DNA of 64,000 bases from Henricia sp. BOLD:AAB3569 (lineage: Eukaryota; Echinodermata; Asteroidea; Spinulosida; Echinasteridae), in NCBI GenBank assembly GCA_037783545.1, contig JBBELK010000666.1:1099001-1163000 (forward strand), in the 5' to 3' direction. Below are positions 10,260 to 21,298 of the stretch, one piece after another. The position numbers were made by a program, and so were the translations under genes. Under the pieces are notes generated by a model. That model had not been told where the DNA came from and ran no database searches. It worked only from the letters and a program-made list of their open reading frames with translations. Positions within the stretch are counted from its first letter, which is position 1, and the number at the start of each line of letters is the position of its first letter.

Positions 10260-13200
10260 TCACCCGTAGAGTCTTAAGGGCGTACACCGGTATGCGCACG
10301 TGGCGTACGGGAGGAACTCATCCCAGTCCCGTTGCCGTCTCTTGGGATCAATCATTACCGATACGATGTTAATGAGCGTCTTGTTAAAACGCTCAATTAA
10401 TCCATCGGATTTTGGGTTGTAGGCAGTAGTACGGGTTTTACTAATGCCTAACAACCGACACACCTCAGCAAAAACCTCAGACTCGAAGTTAGTCCCTTGG
10501 TCCGAGTGCAGTCCCTGAGGAACTCCGAATCTGCAGATGAACTCATTCACCACCTTAAGAGCTACTGTAGTGGCGGTGGCATCCGGAAGTGGATATGCCT
10601 CCATCCATTTTGTACAGTAGTCACCAATGACTAGGATCCACCGGTTTCCACTGTCACTCATGGGCAGCGGCCCGAGCAAATCCAAAGCTACCCGTTCCAT
10701 GGGTACACCAACTCTATATTGCTGTAAGGGTGCTCTGCCCTTTTTGGCTGGCGATTTCCGCCTAGCACACATGTCACAACTTCGAACAAAGGAGCGGATA
10801 TCGGCCGCTATACCTGGCCAGTAATAGCGCAGCCTCACCTTGGCTTCGGTCTTCCTGACTCCAAGGTGACCACTAAGCTGTCCTCCATGCAACTCTGCCA
10901 GGATTTCTTTACGGTGGCTTACCGGCAGCACCAACCGCCATCTTACCACTTTTCCATCATCGGACTCCCACCTCCGATAGAGGACTCCGCTTCTAACAAC
11001 CAATTGGTCCCACAACGACCACAATGTCTTGCTCGAGGCTCGAGAATGGGACAGTTCCTTCCAAGCTGGTCGGCTGTCGCCTCTCTCCTTGGCTTCAATG
11101 AGCCAACCCATTGACTCTTCGGCAAACTGGGCCTCTCTCAAGATTTCATTTTTCATTGCCGGCTCAGCTACTGTGCCCCTGGCCAGTGATTCCTCTGGAT
11201 TAGCCTGGCTCATAGAATCTTCTTGGATTTTGTCATCCCCAGCAGCGGCCTCACTTCGGCCACACTGCTTACAGGGCCGTCGCGACAGCCCATCAGCATT
11301 GCCGTGCTTGTTCCCCGGCCTATGCTGAATCTCAACGTCATACTCCGAAATACTCTGAATCCATCTTGCCAGCTGACCTTCGGGGTCCTTGAAATTGATT
11401 AACCACCGAAGTGCGGCGTGGTCTGTCCTCAATGTCACCTTCCGGCCGTACAAATACTGCCTGAAGTTCTTAAGATACACGACTACAGCCAACAACTCTC
11501 GTCGTGTCACGCAATAATTGCGTTCAGCTTTGCTTAGCTTACGACTGGCGTAAGCTAGGACTTTTTCCTCTCCGTCTTGGATCTGGGACAAAACCCCACC
11601 TATGCCGTCTCCACTGGCATCGGTGTCCAAAATGAAATTGCCTTCCGGAATTGGATAGGACAAGATCGGGGCAGACTGGAGCCTAACCTTAAGCTCATCA
11701 AATGCCACCTGACATGCTTCGCTCCAGACAAACTCCCTTGCCTTCTCAGTCAGGGCATGGAGTGGACTCGCAATCTGAGCGAAACCTCCGATAAACTTCC
11801 TGTAATAGGACGCGAGCCCCAAGAAACTTCTCACGTCCCTTACACACTGCGGAACTGGCCAGTCTACAACGGCCTGGACCTTCTTGGGATCTGTAGCCAC
11901 CCCATCTGCTGATACGATGTGGCCAAAATAAGTCACTGATCGTTGAAATAAATGACATTTGCTGGGCTTCAGTTTTAGCCCGGTGTCTCTCAACCTACCC
12001 AGCACCACACGGAGACGCTCTTGAGTCTCCTCCACTGTTCGACCAAAAACAATGATGTCATCTAGGTAAATCAATAAGATTTCCCACTGTAGACCATGCA
12101 TGATCTGTTCCATAAGGCGCTCAAATGTTGCAGGAGCGTTGCATAACCCAAAGGGCATGCACTTCCAGCGGAACAGTCCATTCCTCACTACGAATGATGA
12201 CTTCTGGCTGGCGTCCTCGTCAAGAGCTACCTGCCAGTACCCTGACGCTAAGTCTAGGGTACAAAACCATTTTGCACCTTGCAACGCATCGAATGTTTCA
12301 TCAATGCGCGGCACAGGATACGCGTCCTTGATGGTGACAGAGTTTAACTTCCGGTAATCTACGCAGAAGCGCTTTGTCCCATCCTTTTTGCCAACTAGAA
12401 CCACGTTCGCAGCCCACGGACTGTCGGACGGTTCTATTAATCCTCTCCTCTGAAGATCTTCAACCTGTCTCAGGATCTCCTCCTGGTGACAGTATGGGTG
12501 GCGTCTCGGCCGCTCCTTAATCGGCTTCGCATCACCGGTATTGATCTGATGTCGAACAACATCAGTGCGACCTATGTCACGCTCACCCCTCGAGAACACA
12601 TCTTGGAAATCACTCAAACACCCTTTGACCAAGTCATGGTGTTCAACGTCGACATTAGCTTTGCTCCGTTCAAATAAATCAAACAAGTGCTCTGGCAACT
12701 CGGGCTCACCTGTGGTACTACTAGTAACCACAATGCCTGGCTGAATGGCACTTGACTCTACCGTGGAGATAACTCCTGCGGTTGTCCCTTTCTTGGCTGT
12801 CTTGGACTCTTTGCCAATGTTAATAACTCGTAGTGGGACATACTCAGTCCCTGCGTTTATCAACGCTCGTCCTAATACTAGCCCCTTTGTGGCTAACTCG
12901 CCTCCTCCCTCAAGAGGTTCGACGATTGCTGGCCCAACCAGCTCTCGGCATTTTTCAACCACCACTCCGTGCACGACAGCTTCGTGACTAGGCGGTATCT
13001 CGGTGGTCTCCGCCACCACCACTCTACCGACGAATGGTTGACCTCCACCGTCAGTACATTTGACGTTCTCGCCATTGAGCTTCCATATTTTGCTCTGTAA
13101 CTCTATACTTCCACCTGTAGCCAATAGAAAATCCATACCCAAGATACCAGCGCAACTTATCTGGGCGAACACTGCCTTCACTGGGGCAATGGTACGACCG

Positions 13201-13649
13201 ACCTGAATGTCTACCCATGCCGCTCCCAGCACTTCCAACGGTTTACCATCCACCTGTTGAACGCTAACTCCATGCAAGAGCAAATCAGGCCTTTGCTCTT
13301 TCGGTATTTTATAATACGTCTCACAGCTAATTAATGTATCGGTCGACCCGGTGTCGACTAAGAATCTGCACTTTGTCTTTCTGACAACTCCTTCTACAAA
13401 CAAACCACGTTTGGGGCTCCGAATCACACTTGGAGCCTCAATAAATATTTTTTCGCAGTTTGACTTCTGTAAATCATCTTCACCACCAAGTTTGGGGTGT
13501 TTTACTGTGGTGGACCCTGGAGAGTTTCCAGCCGACCCGCGGATCCTACGTTTGGCTGGTCTCCGATTCCCTGGTGGGACTGACTCGTTTCCTTGGGTGG
13601 CTTCTTGCAAGTTCTTGCAAAGTGGCCTTTCCCACCACAATTGAAACAC
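10260..13649 (-). CDS. Gypsy element 1 pol (protease, RT, RNase H, integrase)
   Basis: A long open frame of 1129 residues. Visible in order: aspartic protease with DTGST near residue 99; RT with the YLDD catalytic box near residue 528; RNase H with DTDAS near 675; the integrase HHCC zinc-binding module around 920-965 (HGGQLSGHLG to CDMCARRK); and the integrase core with D near 990, HSDQGTNFES near 1050 and the E in DGLIERF near 1083. Its first ~50 residues overlap the nucleocapsid frame, consistent with the gag-pol frameshift this family is known to use. The order RT-RNase H-integrase places it in Ty3/gypsy; the clade was not resolved. Confidence 0.9.
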   Translation of the reverse strand: MFQLWWERPLCKNLQEATQGNESVPPGNRRPAKRRIRGSAGNSPGSTTVKHPKLGGEDDLQKSNCEKIFIEAPSVIRSPKRGLFVEGVVRKTKCRFLVDTGSTDTLISCETYYKIPKEQRPDLLLHGVSVQQVDGKPLEVLGAAWVDIQVGRTIAPVKAVFAQISCAGILGMDFLLATGGSIELQSKIWKLNGENVKCTDGGGQPFVGRVVVAETTEIPPSHEAVVHGVVVEKCRELVGPAIVEPLEGGGELATKGLVLGRALINAGTEYVPLRVINIGKESKTAKKGTTAGVISTVESSAIQPGIVVTSSTTGEPELPEHLFDLFERSKANVDVEHHDLVKGCLSDFQDVFSRGERDIGRTDVVRHQINTGDAKPIKERPRRHPYCHQEEILRQVEDLQRRGLIEPSDSPWAANVVLVGKKDGTKRFCVDYRKLNSVTIKDAYPVPRIDETFDALQGAKWFCTLDLASGYWQVALDEDASQKSSFVVRNGLFRWKCMPFGLCNAPATFERLMEQIMHGLQWEILLIYLDDIIVFGRTVEETQERLRVVLGRLRDTGLKLKPSKCHLFQRSVTYFGHIVSADGVATDPKKVQAVVDWPVPQCVRDVRSFLGLASYYRKFIGGFAQIASPLHALTEKAREFVWSEACQVAFDELKVRLQSAPILSYPIPEGNFILDTDASGDGIGGVLSQIQDGEEKVLAYASRKLSKAERNYCVTRRELLAVVVYLKNFRQYLYGRKVTLRTDHAALRWLINFKDPEGQLARWIQSISEYDVEIQHRPGNKHGNADGLSRRPCKQCGRSEAAAGDDKIQEDSMSQANPEESLARGTVAEPAMKNEILREAQFAEESMGWLIEAKERGDSRPAWKELSHSRASSKTLWSLWDQLVVRSGVLYRRWESDDGKVVRWRLVLPVSHRKEILAELHGGQLSGHLGVRKTEAKVRLRYYWPGIAADIRSFVRSCDMCARRKSPAKKGRAPLQQYRVGVPMERVALDLLGPLPMSDSGNRWILVIGDYCTKWMEAYPLPDATATTVALKVVNEFICRFGVPQGLHSDQGTNFESEVFAEVCRLLGISKTRTTAYNPKSDGLIERFNKTLINIVSVMIDPKRRQRDWDEFLPYATCAYRCTPLRLYG

Positions 13650-14386
13650 CTCAACAATCCCTTATCCACACTCTGGGGTCTGGGATACTTAGGAGGTACC
13701 TGAACTGGGGCACTCCCCTTTCTACCCGGATCTAGTAACTTGGCCAAGATGGTATCCAGCTCACTAAGCTCAGTTTGCAACTTGCTCATTTCAGTCTCAA
13801 CTTTACCAAAAGCCTTTGACTGTTCAATCACAGTGACCTCGAGTTTTTCAACTCGGTCGTCGGTTACGCAGTCGAGAGCCCTGGTCAACTTTACCGGCTT
13901 TCCGTCAAATGTTCTCTGTCTCTCGACCTTCTCGTAATTCTCTGTCTGCAACGCAGCTTGTATGGCCTCGTCCAAATTCTTTGGACGTGCCATATGAATT
14001 CCCTCATGCACTGTCTGACTCATAACAGCGTCGTGGAAGTGATTCTTGGCAAGCCGATCTCTTGCATCCTCCCGCAATTCAGGGTATGCTTTGATTGTCA
14101 GCTCACTCACCGCTTGCCCTAACTCTTGCAAAGACTCCTTCGGCCCTTGCCGACAATGTCTTAATTCAACTAAATAATTCTCAGCTTGTAAGCCGGAATC
14201 AAACCTTCTCTTCAAAATGTGCACCATCTCTGCATAACTGTACGCATGTCCACATGTAGGATCTTCACCCAACACTCTGAGGGCGTTTCCTTGAAGACTT
14301 GCAGCAAGATAAGTAGCGGCTTCCTCGTCCGTCCAGTCGTTGGCCTTTTTACAAGACTCAAAATGTCTGTGATATTCTCTCCACAA
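13502..14386 (-). CDS. Gypsy element 1 gag, capsid and nucleocapsid part
   Basis: The 294-residue frame has a retrotransposon gag capsid region (TYLAASLQGNALRVLG, then LKRRFDS and the ELREDARDRLAKNHF helix region). A coiled-coil-like stretch follows, then one CCHC zinc knuckle, CFNCGGKGHFARTCKK, near residue 245. The end overlaps the start of pol in another frame. Confidence 0.8.
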   Translation of the reverse strand: MWREYHRHFESCKKANDWTDEEAATYLAASLQGNALRVLGEDPTCGHAYSYAEMVHILKRRFDSGLQAENYLVELRHCRQGPKESLQELGQAVSELTIKAYPELREDARDRLAKNHFHDAVMSQTVHEGIHMARPKNLDEAIQAALQTENYEKVERQRTFDGKPVKLTRALDCVTDDRVEKLEVTVIEQSKAFGKVETEMSKLQTELSELDTILAKLLDPGRKGSAPVQVPPKYPRPQSVDKGLLRCFNCGGKGHFARTCKKPPKETSQSHQGIGDQPNVGSAGRLETLQGPPQ

Positions 14387-14451
14387 GACTTTCCCACTGT
14401 ACCTATCGGGGATTATATTTGGACGGTGCCGTTTACCACCTAACCGCTCTT

Positions 14452-15039
14452 TTAACTCACTTTCACCACATACGGTTCACTCTTTAATGGCCATGGGCCT
14501 ACCGACGGGACAAATTCATCTCTTCCCGACCGGCCAAAACTACCGCCTGCTCGAGTAGCAAAACTCATTAGTTCTGCTCTCATTTTCTGAGGGGTCGAAA
14601 CCTCCTGTTCCTCTACGAAAGGATTTCTCTGCGCAGAACCGCTCTGTCCTGCTACAAAGTGACTCCAATCATCTTCAGCCACACTACGCCTCCTAGTCAG
14701 CGGCGTTAACACCTCTGTTGACATGTCCAAAGTGGGTTTCTTGAAGGGAGTGCTTTCCTTAAAGTTCACCCCTCGCAAATCCTCACGGACTGTCTCTAGC
14801 GAAATGCCTACACTTGGCATCATCGCCTTTGCTCTAATCGAATCATAGCCGGTATCGCTCGGGACTCGAAACTCAATTTCCGGGTCAACCCGATACCGAC
14901 ACTTCTCCAACTCAGCTTCTTTTGCAGACTTCTCTAGCTGCAACAACTGATGCTCCATACGCAAGCGACTCAATTCCTCTTCAAGTGCCTGCTCTCGGGT
15001 CTTGCCTAGTGAGGCAATACCCTCACGCTGCCCGCTCAT
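14452..15039 (-). CDS. Gypsy element 1 N-terminal gag frame
   Basis: A 195-residue frame starting MSGQREGIASLGKTREQ with a Glu/Leu-rich predicted coiled coil at about residues 15-50. The remainder is low in recognisable motifs. It lies first after the primer site, so it is likely the matrix-like start of gag. It is a separate frame from the capsid part. Confidence 0.6.
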   Translation of the reverse strand: MSGQREGIASLGKTREQALEEELSRLRMEHQLLQLEKSAKEAELEKCRYRVDPEIEFRVPSDTGYDSIRAKAMMPSVGISLETVREDLRGVNFKESTPFKKPTLDMSTEVLTPLTRRRSVAEDDWSHFVAGQSGSAQRNPFVEEQEVSTPQKMRAELMSFATRAGGSFGRSGRDEFVPSVGPWPLKSEPYVVKVS

Positions 15040-15130
15040 GGCAACGATATCCGAATTACGGACTTAAGTCAGCCCTAGACAATTTCCTAGAAGCTTCTGA
15101 CTTATTTACGTTTCTACTTAATCAATTCCA

Positions 15131-15148
15131 ATCCCACTTCTGACACCA
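15131..15148 (-). promoter_or_regulatory. Primer-binding site, tRNA-Leu type
   Basis: On the minus strand, two bases inside the 5' LTR, TGGTGTCAGAAGTGGGAT is complementary to the 3' end of an animal leucine tRNA (my recollection of tRNA-Leu(CAA)). Confidence 0.7.
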
Positions 15149-15150
15149 TT

Positions 15151-16151
15151 TGTGGCGAAATCTCCTGAACCCAAGTTCTTCCTCAGGCCGAAGACCAACA
15201 GAGCAGTCTCAAGGCTAAGGGATGTAGATTCGTTTTGGTGGAAATATACCGCCTAAGGAATTGATTGTGAAACTCTAGCTAAATAAGTCAAAGCAAGCAC
15301 AACAGGACACCGGATTTTCGGACCACGACTATATTATTATGTTTAATGAATCACACAATTGGTTGTAGATGATGTATAAATAAACGGTATAATTAAGGAA
15401 TTTGGGATTGGGAGACCTTTACTTAAGCAACCTGCTATGGGGGCTTACTACACCACGTACAAGGCTTACTGCCTTGCTATACGGCTGACTACAATGCTGA
15501 CAAGCTACAACAAGCAGCAACTCTATGTACATATAGTAGATGTTCTGAGGTAATCAATTATAAAACCACACACGCACCTACGCATGAGGCTTACTCGGCT
15601 GCTGGAGTCGCTAGTCAACCGCACTGGGAACGCGGCCGGATGGAAGTCGTGTCAGTCCTCGTTTACCGCTATTCACCATAAAGGTGTACACCACAGCAGT
15701 AAACACTGACACCTCTCCCAATCCACGGCACGTTCAACCACGTTAGGCTGATGCTCCTCCCAAGTACGGCTTACTTGTTTTCCGCTCCAACGGAAAACGA
15801 TTATCGCTACACCGGGCCGAGTGCACGCAGCTCGCCGGCAACAACCTGGCGATCTCGGCTCCCTAGTAAGCGATACACTTACATACACGGCACACAGCCG
15901 GTCTCTAGTAAACCATACACAACAGCCCACAATTCACTCTTCAAAGTTCGTGCTTACCTCGTGAACTCTCTTCGACACTCTGCCACGTGTACGCGCATAC
16001 AATGCACAAAGCAATGCTGGGCAGCGCGCAGCCAATCACGTCTCTCCGCGCGCAGTCACGCACACTGATACATTGCTCATCGGGGGAATTTCCCTAACTG
16101 CTCTTCTAGTCTTCTAACCAGCTTACAATTATAAGTCGCACTTTCGCTACA
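15151..16151 (-). repeat. 5' LTR of gypsy element 1
   Basis: 1001 bp, nearly identical to 7297-8293. It would hold the element's promoter. Confidence 0.9.
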
Positions 16152-17537
16152 GTACATGTACATACAAAGCTACAAAATGAGGTACTAAACTTGAAAATGT
16201 CAAATGAGGGGGTTAGTTGGAGCATTTCAAAGCTAACCCCAACATTTTATAGGTGAAGGTACATGTAGTGCCTTTTGGATAGAAGTTTTACTTTATTTTC
16301 TCACATTTTGTGCAAGAGGGATATACCACAGTTGCCTCTGTATACCTGCATTTTGCACTGTGATCCAGAAGCGAAAGGCGGCATGCACTTTAACATTTTC
16401 GGTACAAATAAAGCTGGTCTCGCTTCCTTGAGTTTGCTATCAAGTGGAAGAATCTGAAGGGAAGACAGGCATAGCGACAGACTTTCTGGCCAAACATGAC
16501 GACTCGGATCAGTGAAAGAGAGCAACCTGGCTGGGTTATATTGAGTAGGTGGATTATCGCAAAATGCTGGATATCACTGATCTTGCTATGCTGTCTAAGA
16601 GAAAGTACAAAATCTGAAACCGGTAGGTGTCAGACTTTTACATGATTGGAACCGAAGAAGATATTTTTTTCATCCAGAATGAACACGGATTTTGGTAATA
16701 TTATATATTGAGATCGATAGCTATTCAATTTTAAGATAGTAGGATATACTAACTACTTGCACAAATGTTCTCCTTTATGCAGAAATGTTTATCATGTATT
16801 TATCTCAGAAGTGCAACTGGGAAGTTGAATAGGCCTATTAACATGATTAAAGCTATCGATTTCAATATACAATTTTACCAAAAATCGACACCAAAAATGT
16901 GACACCTACCGGTTTCAACGATTTCACTTGGCCGTTTCTCTTGGACAGCCTTTACTTTCTCAAACATATTTGTGTCCGTAAATCGGGCATAGCAAGACCG
17001 ATGATATCCCGCGTGTTGCGGTGGTCCACCCGACATAACACTGCCGCTCTCTGCCACTGAACAGAGTCGTCATGTTTTGCCAGAAAGTCTGTCGCTAATC
17101 TGCCTGTCTTCCCTTCAGATTCTTCCACTTGTTAGCGACCTCGAGGAAGCGAGACCAGCTTTGTACGGAAAATGGTGAAATGCTCTGCCTTTCGCTCCCA
17201 GATCACAGTGCAAAATGCAGGTATACAGAGGCAACGTTTCGTGAGCGTCGCGTGCGTATGTAACGAGCGCGCCGATTGGGCCCCGACAGAGCTCTCCGTT
17301 AGAGAGCAACTTTGATTGGTCGGACATTAGGCTTCATCAATTATTCTAAAAACGTCAATCGTCGTCCATATCATATTTCTTCAAAATGTTCCCATAAAGT
17401 GCCACTTTTGCAACGGTGAACATTCACTTTTTGGTTAACAAGAATATTTGCTACATACTTATCTGCCTATTATTACCTCCCTTTGACCAGACCACGAACG
17501 AACACGATGATCGACCTCGGCCCATGCCAATCATTAT
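16152..17537. other. Non-coding DNA containing a long foldback
   Basis: No coding sequence is recognised. Most of the stretch is the imperfect palindrome listed separately at 16330-17236. Confidence 0.5.
16330..17236. repeat. Imperfect ~900-bp foldback (inverted repeat)
   Basis: The left arm starts gttgcctctgtatacctgc (16330) and its inverse ends the right arm at 17236. Further paired blocks: 16442-16516 with 17056-17132, ccggtaggtgtca near 16620 with tgacacctaccgg near 16902, and atcgatagctat with the inverse near 16852. The centre is near 16770. The arms are diverged, so this is an old foldback transposon or an inverted duplication. Confidence 0.7.
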
Positions 17538-19360
17538 TAGGTGATCGGGCCAACAGCCCGATCACCTATTACTCTCGTACGATTTATTGGCTTTTTCGCT
17601 TGCAGCGAAAAAGCCTTTGTTTTCGTTTTGATTTTTTTTTTTCTTCTTCTGATTTTTTCCTATAGACTTTTTTTCAGATTGTTCTCAAACTTCGATCTTA
17701 ACCAAACTTGGTCACATCAATGACATAGTATAAGAGGTGTGCACCCAAGAATGGCTTCATTGTGACGTTATCCGTTACGTCATTATAACACTTTAAAGGG
17801 GCACAAAAACGCAAAAATTAGCAAAAAATGCATTTTTAAAACACTTCCCTGTCCAAACCCACGTGACCCATGGTCTTCAGATTTGGCATGCATACAGATC
17901 AGACCATGCCCCACACTTTTCATTGTGTAGGCATTTTGATCGGACCCTTCCTTTATGGGTAAATTAAAGGTCAAAGTTCACCTATTTCACAGATCACAAT
18001 TTTTCGGTTTTTTTATATTTATGCAGCAATTTCACCCCTTAAATATTGCTGAATTTTCATGAAATCAGGTACAGGTATAGTTCCCATGATACACTCTGGG
18101 AAGCATGAACATAATGATCGTGACGTCAGCGATGACGTCATTATTAACATTTAAAAATGCCGAAAAGTGATTTTTTAGCATCAAAATGATTACAATCTGC
18201 ATTTTTAGAAATGCATCCCTTTTAAATACCACGTGACCCATGGTCTTTACATTTAGCATCCATACAGACCAGACCATGCCCTCCATTTTTTCTCGTGTGG
18301 GCATTTTTATTTGACCCTTCCTTCATAGGTCAATTAAAGGTCAAAGTTCACCTTTGTCAAAAATCACAATTTCCCGGCTTTTTTGTACCTATGCAGCAAT
18401 TTCACACCTTAAACTATGCTTGATTTTCATGAAATCAGGTAAAGGTATAGTTCCCATGATACACTCTGAGCACCATGTACATCATGATTGTGACGTAATC
18501 AGTGACGTCATTATTTTCATTTAAAAAGGGCGCAGAAGTGATTTTTTGCATCAAAAAGATTACAATATGCATTTTTAGAAATGCATCCCTTTTAAAAACC
18601 ACGTGACCCATGGTCTTCATATTTAGTGGACATATAGACCAGACCATGCCCTTCAACTTTCCTCATGTAGGCATTTTCATTTGACCCTTCCTTCATAGGT
18701 CAATTAAAGGTCAAAGTTCACCGGTCAAAAATCACCATTTTCCGCCTTTTTGTACTCATGCAGCAATTTCACCCCTTAAACTATGCTGGTTTTTCGTGAA
18801 ATCAGGTAAAGGTATAGTTCCCATGATACACTCTGAGCAGCATGTACATCATGATAGTGACGTCATCGATGACGTCATTATTATCATTTAAAAAATGGCG
18901 CGAAAGTGATTTTTAGCATCAAAATGATTACAATATGCATTTTAAAAAATGCACCCTTTTCCAACACCACGTGACCCGGGATCTTCATATTTGGTAGACA
19001 TTAGACCAGACCGTGCCCTCCAATTTTCTCCATGTAGGCATTTTTATTTAACCCTTCCTTCATGGGTCAATTGAAGGCCAAAGTTTTATCGACGTTCTCA
19101 ATGCATTATGGGATTGGATGACAAAATTGCCCGCCCAAATGTGCATAAACCTATGAGGCGGACGCCAACTCGGCAACTTTTTTACTCATTTTCACGAAAA
19201 CCAAAAAGAGTTCAAGAATCAACCTCCCACCACTTTATCTTTGACACATATCAAACATATATTGACACATATTGACACATATCATCTCCTTGGTATACAA
19301 CCCCAAATTTCAAGGGTTGTCTAGCAAACACATCAACACATGTATTACGAAATTCCCATG

Positions 19361-21298
19361 TAGCCATTTTACACTCTTTAAATTGTACACAGTTGGATGA
19401 CTTATTTCTGCAAAACTCAACATCGGAAACAAAACTTCAAAGATATGCTGTCTGCGATTACCTTAATGACATACATGTATTATCATGACGTGATGACGTC
19501 ATCGTAAGTCATTATTACAATGAATTGAAAATTTCACTGACAAATTTTTAAACATCAATACAATATACAAGGTCGATCACCTTGGACAGTCTTTTTACGT
19601 CATGAAATAGATCATTAAAAAATACTGCACTGTACGCCGGTGTCGTCCGCACGACCTACCCCCAAAAAGAAATAAATAAATTTAACAGACAACAAAATAT
19701 ATACATGTACAATTGATTTTCATCTAAAAAACGCAACATTCGCCCCACCCCCTGCAAGCGGCTCTAGTTTGTCTTCTTTTTTTTCCGTTTTCTTCTGTTT
19801 TTTTTCCCATAGACAAAGCGCATAGGCGTTGTCGGCGCTTTTTAAGGTTGTTCCCAAACATTGATCTTAACCAAACTTGGTCACATCAAAGACATAGTAT
19901 AAGAGGTGTGCACCCAAGAATGGCTTCATTGTGACGTCATCCGTTACGTCATTATAACACTTTAAAAATGCCTAAAAAGCCGAAAATGACCAAAATATGC
20001 ACATTTTAAAATGATTCCCTTGCCAAAACCGCGTGACGCAGGGTCTTTATATTTGGCAGACATATAGATCAGATCCTAGCCTACATTGTTCTTAGTGTAA
20101 GCATTTTCATCTGACCCTTCCTTCCTGGGTCAATCGAAGGTCAAAGTTCAGCCAATTCAAAAATCACATTGTTTGTATTTTGTTGTACTTATGAAGCAAT
20201 ATTACCTATTAAACTACGCTTGATCTTTATAAAACTAGGTACAGGCATGGGCCCCATCATAAACTTCCACCACCATGTAGAACATCACCATGACGTCAAT
20301 TATTACGTAATTATAATACTTTAAAAATGTAGCCATTTTACACTCTTTAAATTGTACACAGTTGGATGACTTATTTCTGCAAAACTCAACATCGGAAACA
20401 AAACTTCAAAGATATGCTGTCTGCGATTACCTTAATGACATACATGTATTATCATGACGTGATGACGTCATCGTAAGTCATTATTACAATGAATTGAAAA
20501 TTTCACTGACAAATTTTTAAACATCAATACAATATACAAGGTCGATCACCTTGGACAGTCTTTTTACGTCATGAAATAGATCATTAAAAAATACTGCACT
20601 GTACGCCGGTGTCGTCCGCACGACCTACCCCCAAAAAGAAATAAATAAATTTAACAGACAACAAAATATATACATGTACAATTGATTTTCATCTAAAAAA
20701 CGCAACATTCGCCCCACCCCCTGCAAGCGGCTCTAGTTTGTCTTCTTTTTTTTCCGTTTTCTTCTGTTTTTTTTCCCATAGACAAAGCGCATAGGCGTTG
20801 TCGGCGCTTTTTAAGGTTGTTCCCAAACATTGATCTTAACCAAACTTGGTCACATCAAAGACATAGTATAAGAGGTGTGCACCCAAGAATGGCTTCATTG
20901 TGACGTCATCCGTTACGTCATTATAACACTTTAAAAATGCCTAAAAAGCCGAAAATGACCAAAATATGCACATTTTAAAATGATTCCCTTGCCAAAACCG
21001 CGTGACGCAGGGTCTTTATATTTGGCAGACATATAGATCAGATCCTAGCCTACATTGTTCTTAGTGTAAGCATTTTCATCTGACCCTTCCTTCCTGGGTC
21101 AATCGAAGGTCAAAGTTCAGCCAATTCAAAAATCACATTGTTTGTATTTTGTTGTACTTATGAAGCAATATTACCTATTAAACTACGCTTGATCTTTATA
21201 AAACTAGGTACAGGCATGGGCCCCATCATAAACTTCCACCACCATGTAGAACATCACCATGACGTCAATTATTACGTAATTATAATACTTTAAAAATG
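19361..21298. repeat. ~969-bp direct tandem duplication
   Basis: 19361-20329 and 20330-21298 read the same wherever I compared them, including the long non-satellite part. It is a very recent duplication or an assembly duplication. Confidence 0.8.

Larger units (their letters stand above)
7297..16151 (-). mobile_element. Ty3/gypsy LTR retroelement 1
   Basis: The two LTRs (997 and 1001 bp, TG...CA ends on the plus strand) differ at only a handful of places by eye. GTAC flanks both sides as a 4-bp target duplication, which could also be read as AGTAC. Inside, on the minus strand, are the primer site, an N-terminal gag frame, capsid/nucleocapsid, protease, RT, RNase H, integrase, integrase C-terminus and then an extra zinc-finger frame before the 3' LTR. 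The RT before integrase order defines Ty3/gypsy. Coding capacity is largely open with perhaps one or two breaks, and the near-identical LTRs suggest a young insertion. It is treated as a fossil. Confidence 0.9.
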
